Below are positions 5,648 through 10,784 of a stretch of 10,784 bases of DNA, in pieces. The notes beneath the pieces are model-generated. The model was given only the letters and a program-made list of their open reading frames with translations, ran no database searches and was not told the DNA's origin. A program made the translations under genes and the position numbers. The stretch covers positions 1 through 10,784 of the forward strand of contig JBBQHX010000115.1 in assembly GCA_038324385.1 (NCBI GenBank), written 5' to 3'. Source of the DNA: JBBQHX01 sp038324385 (GTDB lineage Bacteria > Gemmatimonadota > Gemmatimonadetes > Gemmatimonadales > Gemmatimonadaceae). Position 1 is the stretch's first letter; every line of letters begins with the position of its first letter.

Positions 5648-7648
5648 TCAGCGACGTTGAAATTCGGGCGAACCGAGCGCGAGTCCGATGACCTGGGCGA
5701 GCCCGTCGAGTGGGCGGATTCGTCCGAAGCCACCGCCGACCCCCATCCGCCGGCCGCCCGCCGGCCGCAATTCCGGCTCCCGCCCGCCCGCCATCGACTC
5801 CGCCTGCGCCCGCGCACCGTTCATCGCGGCAGCGGCGTCAGGCATGACGCCAGTCGCGTCAGGCATGTCGTTAGTCGCGTCAGGCAGGCCGGCTGGTTCG
5901 GCGGCGTCGAGGAACGGGTTGCGCCCCGACAGGAGTACGGCGCGCGTGTCTGGCGAGACGTCCCCGCCGAGCAGGGCCTGCACCACGCCGTCGACCTGCA
6001 CTTCACGTGAGGCGGAGGCCAGCGTCGTTGCCCTCGGCCAGTTCCGCATGGACACGCCTGGCACCCCGCCGCCGGCCACGGCCAGGCCGAAGTTGATGCG
6101 GCTGAGGATCGACCCGGTGTTGATCCAGGCGTCGCCGGTCTCGGGCCAGCCGTTCGGTGCCTGATGGCCATAGAGCGGCTGGCCGAGCGTGGCGATCATG
6201 GTGGCCGTCCGCGGCGTCGGGTCGGGCGTGGCGCCGAGGGCGCGCGCGGCGCTCACCACGACCTCGAACGGGGACTTCACCTTGGCGCGCCACGCCTCGC
6301 TCGCAAAGAACTCCGGCGAGGTAACGATCGTGCGGACGACCGCGCGAAGGTCTCCGTCGGAAGCGAGGTAGGTGGCGGCGGCTCGCTCCACCAGCGCGTC
6401 AGGCGGCGTGTCGCTGACGAAGCGCACGGCGAGCTTGTACGCGACGAACCGTGCCGTCGCCGGGTGGCGCGCGAGGATGTCCAGCACCTGCTCGCCATCG
6501 TCGATCCCGCCGCCAGCGGGGATGCGCGTCCCCAGCACGACCTTCTCACCGGCGTCGTGGAATTCCGGGCGGAAGACGAATCCGTTCCCAGCCGCGGGAG
6601 GGCGAAGCGTCCAGCCGGTGAACGCCCGCGCCACCTCGATCACGTCCTGCTGGCTGTAGCCGCCGTCGACGCCGAGCGTGTGCAGCTCGAGCAATTCGCG
6701 GGCGTAGTTCTCGTTGAGGCCGCGCCGGCTGCGCTGCAGGAGCTGTTGCATCTGCGGGGGCTGTGCCATACGCGGCTGACGGCCGGTCCCTGGCGCCGCG
6801 CCCGGGGGCCGCACGGTGCCTGGCTGCGGGGGACGCGACTGCCCCACCGGCCGCCGACCGGCCGCGGCGGGCCGCTGCGCGCGCATCGCCGGTCGACGCT
6901 GGTCGGCGAGCGTCGGGGCGCCGCTATCGGCGCGGCTCTGGGCGTTGTCGAGGTACGCCAACATCGCCGGGCTTTGTGCGACGGCGCCGAGCATGTCGCG
7001 GAAGCGGCCGAACACGTGCGGGCGGATCGCATCGCGCTGGTAGCCGATCACGTGGTGGCGACCGAGCGGCCCCTTGTTGGAAAAGACGGAGAAGTGGTTG
7101 GTCCAGAAGTCGACGAGCACCTCATTGAGCTGGCGCTCGCTGGCAACGGCGCGTCCAACCTGCGCCGCGTGGAGTTCGCCGACCATGCGGGCGGTGGTGC
7201 GTCGTGCCTCCAGCAGCTCGGATCGCAGTCGGGCACTGTCCGCGGGCGAGAGGGCGGCGTCACGACGGATGACCGTCCGGGCGAGGGTGAGCTGCGGCGG
7301 CGGAAAACGGCCGATCAGCACCTCGGCAGGCAGATCCAGCGCGGTGAACTGTCGCAAAAATGCGTCGGCGACCGGATCGGCGATCTGCTCGGGGGCGAGC
7401 TGGGCCTCGATCCAGGCGTCGACCCCGAGCGCTCGCACCCGCTCGACGTCGCCCGGGCGCGCACCGAAGGCGAGCCGGTTGAGCACGTGAACGACCTGCT
7501 GGTCGGCAGTCAGCTCGCGGGATGACGCCGCGGCCGGGGCGGGAGCATTGGCCGGAAGAAGCGACTGGGCCGGGGCGGAGCGGGCCGTGGCGACCGTGAG
7601 GGCGAGGAGGCCCGCAAGGGTCGTGAGGCCGCGGATCGTGGGGCGCAT
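5648..7648 (-). CDS. DUF1800 family secreted protein with Pro/Arg-rich insert
   Basis: 666 residues from the ATG at 7648. A Sec signal peptide (MRPTIRGLTTLAGLLALTVA, probable cleavage after SAPA at residue 27) indicates export. DUF1800 blocks in order: HVLNRLAFGARPGDVERV (about 53-70), DFWTNHFSVFSNKG, LDNAQS, LNENYARELLELHTLG (about 310-326), GGYSQQDVIEVARAFTGWTL and GHQAPNGWPETGDAWINTGS (about 493-512). The family is widespread beside DUF1501, and its function is not established. Two parts are atypical: a 65-70 residue Pro/Arg/Gln-rich insert (about 236-305) between LDNAQS and the NENYAREL block, and a C-terminal linker made of seven-residue repeats (about 585-610) before a normal family end (LAQVIGLALGSPEFQRR). 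It follows the response regulator gene by 75 bases on the same strand, so the two may be co-transcribed. The Shine-Dalgarno is poor. Confidence 0.93.
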   Translation of the reverse strand: MRPTIRGLTTLAGLLALTVATARSAPAQSLLPANAPAPAAASSRELTADQQVVHVLNRLAFGARPGDVERVRALGVDAWIEAQLAPEQIADPVADAFLRQFTALDLPAEVLIGRFPPPQLTLARTVIRRDAALSPADSARLRSELLEARRTTARMVGELHAAQVGRAVASERQLNEVLVDFWTNHFSVFSNKGPLGRHHVIGYQRDAIRPHVFGRFRDMLGAVAQSPAMLAYLDNAQSRADSGAPTLADQRRPAMRAQRPAAAGRRPVGQSRPPQPGTVRPPGAAPGTGRQPRMAQPPQMQQLLQRSRRGLNENYARELLELHTLGVDGGYSQQDVIEVARAFTGWTLRPPAAGNGFVFRPEFHDAGEKVVLGTRIPAGGGIDDGEQVLDILARHPATARFVAYKLAVRFVSDTPPDALVERAAATYLASDGDLRAVVRTIVTSPEFFASEAWRAKVKSPFEVVVSAARALGATPDPTPRTATMIATLGQPLYGHQAPNGWPETGDAWINTGSILSRINFGLAVAGGGVPGVSMRNWPRATTLASASREVQVDGVVQALLGGDVSPDTRAVLLSGRNPFLDAAEPAGLPDATNDMPDATGVMPDAAAAMNGARAQAESMAGGREPELRPAGGRRMGVGGGFGRIRPLDGLAQVIGLALGSPEFQRR
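5831..5893 (-). repeat. Three tandem 21-bp repeats inside the DUF1800 gene
   Basis: Units 5831-5851, 5852-5872 and 5873-5893 share the core GCGTCAGGCA and are exactly 21 bases long, so the frame is kept. They encode LPDATND, MPDATGV and MPDAAAA. The segment joins the family core to the last conserved helix and looks like a flexible linker whose length may vary between strains by slippage. Confidence 0.85.
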
Positions 7649-7723
7649 GGCGGGGGTCCGGGCAAGGGGTTCGGAAGGGGAGACGCCCCGACCCGTGATT
7701 CCGTTAACCCCGGTGGACCGCCG

Positions 7724-8500
7724 TCAGCCGCGGCGCGCCTTCGTCGGGGGCGCCGAACTCCGGACGGCACCGGACTCGCCCGCAGGCGGCCGCTCCTCGA
7801 GGACGTAGCCCACGCGGCGCACCGTGTGTAGAAGCTGGCTTCCGCCGCCGAGGGTGAGCTTCTGCCGGAGATAGCTGACATACACGTCGATAATGTTGTT
7901 CTCGGACGTGATCTCCGTTCGCCAGACGTCGCGGGCGATGTCCTCGCGCCGCACGGGGGTGCCCGCGTGGCGCATGAGATACTCGAGCAGGGCGAATTCG
8001 CGCTGCGTCAGCGGCAGCGTGCGCCCGGCCCGCCGCACCTCGCGAGCGCGCGGGTCGCAGTCGAGGTCCCCGACGCGGAGCATCGACGCGTCAGCGCGGG
8101 AGCGGCGGAGCAGCGCTCGGACGCGGGCGCACAGCTCGTCGACGTCGAATGGCTTGGCGACATAATCGTCGGCGCCCACGTCGAGGCCGAGCACCCGGTC
8201 GGCGACGCCGCCACGGGCGGTGAGCACGAGGATCGGGCGATCGAACCCCCGCGACCGTAGTTCGCGGATCACCTCGAGCCCGTCGCAGCCGGGCAGTCCG
8301 AGATCGAGCACGATGAGATCGGGGCGCGACCCCATCGCCGACTCGATGGCGTCGGGGCCGGTGGTCGCGACGTGGAGGGCGAGCCCCTGCTCGTCGAGCG
8401 CGCGCATGACGAGCTGACGCACCTCGAGGCGATCTTCGACCACGAGCACCGAAGGCTGATCGGCGCGGCGGGCGTCGGGACGAGCGGCGTCACCCCTCAC
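7724..8500 (-). CDS. OmpR/PhoB-family DNA-binding response regulator
   Basis: Two-component transcription regulator of about 258 residues. Numbered from GTG 8500, the receiver domain (about 17-130) has the acidic pair Glu22-Asp23 (VLVVEDR), the phospho-acceptor Asp66 (LIVLDLGLPG), Thr94 (VLTARG) and Lys116 (VAKPFD), all intact. The C-terminal winged helix (about 140-235) has LPLTQREFALLEYLM, the recognition helix region ENNIIDVYVSYLRQKL and the wing HTVRRVGYVLEE, typical of Trans_reg_C. The frame is open to 8839, but that part is Arg-rich and lacks an ATG close to the domain. GTG codons at 8500 and 8506 are the best starts, neither with a clear Shine-Dalgarno. A GTG inside PSVLVVED is also possible. 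No histidine kinase is in the window. The position upstream of DUF1800/DUF1501 suggests co-expression or control of these genes, which is inference. Confidence 0.93.
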   Translation of the reverse strand: MRGDAARPDARRADQPSVLVVEDRLEVRQLVMRALDEQGLALHVATTGPDAIESAMGSRPDLIVLDLGLPGCDGLEVIRELRSRGFDRPILVLTARGGVADRVLGLDVGADDYVAKPFDVDELCARVRALLRRSRADASMLRVGDLDCDPRAREVRRAGRTLPLTQREFALLEYLMRHAGTPVRREDIARDVWRTEITSENNIIDVYVSYLRQKLTLGGGSQLLHTVRRVGYVLEERPPAGESGAVRSSAPPTKARRG

Positions 8501-8570
8501 CGACACCGGCGATGTCGCTGGAGAGGACTCATGAGGTCGGAGTGGAGGGAGTCGGTTGGGTCGGCGGGAT

Positions 8571-8586
8571 CCGGCCGCGCGGCCGG
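8571..8586. promoter_or_regulatory. Perfect 16-base palindrome in divergent promoter region
   Basis: CCGGCCGCGCGGCCGG is a perfect palindrome 71 bases before the regulator start and 178 bases before the membrane protein start. The same region holds the direct repeat TCGGTTGG at 8552 and 8641. Either could be an operator. PhoB-type regulators usually bind direct repeats, so the palindrome, if real, may serve a different dimeric protein. In DNA this GC-rich a chance origin is possible. Confidence 0.3.
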
Positions 8587-8763
8587 CCCAGCTGCGGTTG
8601 CGATCGCGGCGGCGCCCGGATGCGCGGCGGTTCGCGCCGCTCGGTTGGAACGTAGGACGCCGCGGAGTACTGCAACAAGTAGGCAGAACATCCCATCTTT
8701 GGGCGGGATTCAGCCGCGGCGTCCTTGAGCGGCGCCGGTCGATCAGTTTCCTTTCCGCCCGTG

Positions 8764-9207
8764 ATGACGGAGCGGATCGTACTCGGGATGCTGGCGGGCA
8801 TCGTCGCGGCCGCCGCCACGGCCGGCGCCGAACTGGCATTCGGCTGGCGCCTCGGCGACGCGCTCGGCCCCTTCACCGCGACGGGGTGGCGACTGGTCCC
8901 GCCGCTACCCGCCACGCTGGCGGCGGCCGTGGGGATCATCGCGCACGTCGCCACGGGGGTGATCTGGGGAGCCGTTTTCGGCGCGCTCGCGCCGCGCCGC
9001 CGAGGGGTGCTCGTGCTGGTGGTGAGCATCGTCGTGACCGGAGCCGCCGCGCTCGTCCACACGTTCGCCCTCCCGGTCTTCCAATTCGGCGCCGGCCTCG
9101 GCGGGCCGCGCGCACCGCTCGGTCCGGTGGTCGCGCTCTACATCCTGTTCGCGGCGGTGCTCGCCGCGGGCTACCTGGCGCTGCCGCGCACGACCGCGCA
9201 CCACTGA
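8764..9207 (+). CDS. Small four-helix integral membrane protein, unknown family
   Basis: 147 residues from the ATG at 8764, with a GTG directly before it as an alternative. It has four hydrophobic stretches at about 5-27 (VLGMLAGIVAAAATAGAELAF), 46-73 (around AAAVGIIAHVATGVIWGAVFG), 80-100 (VLVLVVSIVVTGAAALVH) and 117-140 (VVALYILFAAVLAAGYLAL). A short basic loop APRRRG lies between helices 2 and 3, suggesting that this loop faces the cytoplasm. There is no signal sequence beyond helix 1, and no catalytic motif is seen. The Ala/Gly-rich helices and the HT/HVAT histidines are the only polar marks inside the membrane. It is divergent from the response regulator across 263 bases, so it may be a target of that regulator. 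I do not recognise the family. The start is uncertain because no Shine-Dalgarno is visible. Confidence 0.75.
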   Translation: MTERIVLGMLAGIVAAAATAGAELAFGWRLGDALGPFTATGWRLVPPLPATLAAAVGIIAHVATGVIWGAVFGALAPRRRGVLVLVVSIVVTGAAALVHTFALPVFQFGAGLGGPRAPLGPVVALYILFAAVLAAGYLALPRTTAHH

Positions 9208-9434
9208 GAGCGGCACCGGCGATTTCCTCTCTGGCGATGCCGTCCGATTTCCGCGTCGCCGGGATCGTCGATCGACCCTCCACGCTTCAGCGCGCGAATT
9301 CCGCGTCGATACTCAACCGTAACGTCGGCGAACTCGTCTGCTAGTGACGCCGGTGCCATTGGTGAAGTCTTGACCGTGAAGGCGCGGACCTCGGCGGAAT
9401 GACCGACGGAGTCGGCGTCCCAGCCCGAGGTTTC

Positions 9435-9442
9435 GGGAGGAG
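9435..9442 (+). promoter_or_regulatory. Shine-Dalgarno GGGAGGAG for the gene at 9448
   Basis: It lies five bases before the ATG at 9448 and supports this start for the 180-residue protein. The region 9208-9447 upstream shows nothing else I can support. A TTGACC occurs at 9370, but no -10 box follows at normal spacing. Confidence 0.75.
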
Positions 9443-9447
9443 ATCCG

Positions 9448-9990
9448 ATGGACATCCTCGTCATGCTGGAGGAGCGACCTGATCGCGCTCCGGTGCTCGC
9501 GCATGTGAACTCGGTGCCGGCACGGTCGGATTCCGAGCGTCCATCGCGCGATGTTGTGACCCTCTACGGCGACCCCGACATAGACGGGCTCTCGCTCGCG
9601 CTGGCCGCCGCGGTCGAGGCCCACCGCGATGGCAACGAGGCGCGCGGCGCGGTTCGTCACCTGGGTGTCTGGCTTGATCGCGGGGCGGTGGGCGACAGCG
9701 CGTGGCGCGACGCCAGCGGGGCCCTCGTGTCGCGCGACCTGGACATTCCGCTCGAAAAGCTGCGTCAGACCGCCGCGGAGTTGCGGCGGGATTGCGGCGC
9801 CGTGATCCAGCGGCTCTGGGCGGGGCTCCGCATGCCCGACTGGCCCGAAGGCACGCGGCGGGCGATCTCTGTCTCGCTCGATCCCGCGTTTGTCGCGCCG
9901 GCGCTCGCCGCCGGGACGCTCGAAGCAATGCTCGACGCCGTTCGCGAGGGTGACGGCGACTGGTGGGCCGCGACGCCGGAGGCCTGTTGA
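9448..9990 (+). CDS. Hypothetical protein, 180 residues
   Basis: I do not recognise the family. The start has a good Shine-Dalgarno, and the frame is closed by TGA at 9988-9990. The protein begins MDILVMLEERPDRAPVLAHV, a beta-strand-like opening, followed by a charged loop and VVTLYGDPDIDGLSLALAAAVEAH. A central segment (HLGVWLDRGAVGDSAWRDA) leads to a helical region (LEKLRQTAAELRRDCGAVIQRLW) and an Asp/Trp-rich end (REGDGDWWAATPEAC). No signal peptide or membrane helix is seen, so it is probably a soluble cytoplasmic protein. Composition and codon use look native. It is followed closely by the EF-G-like fragment on the same strand, with 19 bases between, but the fragment shows no ribosome binding site, so a shared function is not implied. 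Confidence 0.75.
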   Translation: MDILVMLEERPDRAPVLAHVNSVPARSDSERPSRDVVTLYGDPDIDGLSLALAAAVEAHRDGNEARGAVRHLGVWLDRGAVGDSAWRDASGALVSRDLDIPLEKLRQTAAELRRDCGAVIQRLWAGLRMPDWPEGTRRAISVSLDPAFVAPALAAGTLEAMLDAVREGDGDWWAATPEAC

Positions 9991-10009
9991 TTCCTGCTCT
10001 CGTCCGCGT

Positions 10010-10699
10010 GTGACCCGTCAGTGCGATACCAAGCTGGCATCGAACCAATGGCCGATCGACCGACGCAGCATCAGGCGGCACAAGAAACAGACGGGTGGGC
10101 GCGGCCAGTTCGGCGACTGCTGGATTGCGTTGCGTCCGCTGGCACCCGGGAGCGATTACCGGTTTCACGACCGGATCGTCGGTGGGGCCATTCCGTCGAA
10201 GTACGTGTCGGCGGTGGATCGCGGCATCCAGGAAGCGGCGGTCCGCGGCGTGTTGGGCGGTAATCCGATGGTCGACTTCGAGTGTGAGTTGTACGATGGG
10301 TCGTTCCATTCGGTAGACTCGAACGAGATGGCGTTCAAGATGGCGGCCATTCTGGCCTTTCGGGCGGTGGCGCCGCAGTGTGACCCGGTGCTGCTGGAGC
10401 CGATCGATGGAGTGGAAGTCGTGACACCCGACGACTACGTCGGTGACGTGCTGGGCGATCTGTCGGCACGACGCGGGCAGATTCAGGGAACGGAGCGGTC
10501 GTCGGACGGGCGGGAGACGGTGGTCCGCGCGATGGTGCCGCAGGCGGAGTTGCATCTGTACGCGACGACGTTGTACTCGCTCACGCACGGGCGAGGCTCG
10601 GTGTCGCGGCGCACGGCCGGCTACGAGCCGGTACCACACGAGTCGGCGCGCCGCGTGCTGCAGGAGTCGGCTCGTCTGGCGGAGTCGGTCGCGATGTGA
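10010..10699 (+). CDS. EF-G-like protein lacking domains I-III (domains IV-V only); probable gene remnant
   Basis: From about 10076 the frame reads as the C-terminal half of elongation factor G, closest by eye to the EF-G2/fusA-like paralogue group: RHKKQTGGRGQFGDCWI opens domain IV, GGAIPSKYVSAVDRGIQEA and SFHSVDSNEMAFKMAAILAF follow, and LLEPIDGVEVVTPDDYVGDVLGDL plus ARRGQIQG mark domain V. It ends at a normal family C-terminus (HESARRV...). The GTPase domain and domains II-III are absent: the three plus-strand frames from 9991 to 10075 show no EF-G sequence. The homology therefore starts close to the III/IV boundary. The frame has no stop or frameshift over about 208 codons, so decay is recent or the piece is kept. 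The GTG at 10010 is only the nearest in-frame start and has no Shine-Dalgarno. Third codon positions look less GC-biased than in neighbouring genes. Domains IV-V alone cannot hydrolyse GTP, so translocase activity is not expected. Confidence 0.75.
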   Translation: MTRQCDTKLASNQWPIDRRSIRRHKKQTGGRGQFGDCWIALRPLAPGSDYRFHDRIVGGAIPSKYVSAVDRGIQEAAVRGVLGGNPMVDFECELYDGSFHSVDSNEMAFKMAAILAFRAVAPQCDPVLLEPIDGVEVVTPDDYVGDVLGDLSARRGQIQGTERSSDGRETVVRAMVPQAELHLYATTLYSLTHGRGSVSRRTAGYEPVPHESARRVLQESARLAESVAM

Positions 10700-10718
10700 G
10701 GAGCGGCCGAGGGCAGGG

Positions 10719-10749
10719 ACGACGCGGCGCTGCGAACGCGCCGCGTCGT
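10719..10749 (+). terminator. Strong 12-bp hairpin, probable terminator
   Basis: ACGACGCGGCGC and GCGCCGCGTCGT form a perfect 12-bp stem with loop TGCGAAC, 20 bases after the stop of the EF-G-like frame. No T tract follows (GTGTGAGTGG), which is common in GC-rich genomes. Its presence suggests that this end belonged to a full transcription unit, so the truncated gene kept its native 3' end. Confidence 0.65.
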
Positions 10750-10784
10750 GTGTGAGTGGGTGGTAACGGGCAGGATTCCATGGT

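Noticed and set aside
5593..5817. N-terminal extension of the DUF1501 protein
   Set aside because: It overlaps the end of the DUF1800 gene and is Arg-rich. The Tat-like signal begins at the ATG at 5592.
6164..7525. 453-codon open frame on the plus strand
   Set aside because: It lies antisense to the DUF1800 gene, whose conserved motifs are clear. The translation is Arg/Gly/Glu-rich with no recognisable domain; it arises from the GC3 bias.
8600..8700. Possible sigma-70 promoters on both strands (TTGTTG/TACGTT on minus, TTGGAA on plus)
   Set aside because: Each matches the consensus poorly in at least one box; such matches are expected by chance.
8501..8839. 113-residue extension of the response regulator
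   Set aside because: It is Arg/Pro-rich without a domain and would overlap the divergent membrane gene; receiver domains normally start near their protein's N-terminus.
8556..9344. 262-codon plus-strand frame over the membrane protein
   Set aside because: It is an Arg-rich out-of-frame shadow, while the overlapping frame gives four clean membrane helices.
9890..10009. Extended N-terminus of the EF-G-like frame back to a TTG at 9890
   Set aside because: It overlaps the end of the 180-residue gene in another frame, is Arg-rich and has no EF-G domain III similarity.
9461..10639. 392-codon open frame on the minus strand
   Set aside because: It is antisense to the 180-residue protein and the EF-G-like frame. 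It is His/Arg-rich, and EF-G homology on the other strand decides the case.

Overview
This is a high-GC bacterial window of about 10.8 kb with dense, strongly GC3-biased coding and long antisense shadow frames. It holds eight genes or gene pieces of varied type and no phage, IS, CRISPR, tRNA or rRNA. The secreted DUF1800/DUF1501 pair, a class A penicillin-binding protein with a charged tail, an EF-G2-type fragment and the base composition fit Gemmatimonadota. That is inference; another high-GC phylum with DUF1501/DUF1800 pairs, such as Planctomycetota, Acidobacteriota or Myxococcota, cannot be excluded.

Left region (1-3538): a polysaccharide-deacetylase-type lipoprotein (minus, cut by the window edge) is divergent from a large bifunctional PBP1A-like peptidoglycan synthase (plus). 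Both suggest cell-wall or envelope-glycan work and share a 274-base intergenic region. The synthase ends in a long proline- and Arg/Asp-rich tail built partly from DNA repeats.

Middle (3539-8500): a chain of six adjacent hairpins (3558-3731) leads to a perfect Shine-Dalgarno and a 165-residue protein of unknown family. This gene converges on a minus-strand cluster read in the order OmpR/PhoB-type response regulator, DUF1800 protein (Sec signal), DUF1501 protein (Tat-like signal). The intergenic gaps are 75 and 55 bases, and a terminator-like hairpin lies between the last two genes. No histidine kinase is present in the window.

Right region (8501-10784): a small four-helix membrane protein is divergent from the regulator across a region holding a perfect 16-base palindrome. 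It is followed by a 180-residue unknown protein with a good ribosome binding site. Next is an open frame encoding only domains IV-V of an elongation-factor-G-like protein, with no GTPase part upstream, followed by a 12-bp hairpin terminator.

Most worth checking are the structured leader, the stand-alone EF-G C-terminal half, and the regulator/DUF1800/DUF1501 cluster with its possible attenuator.
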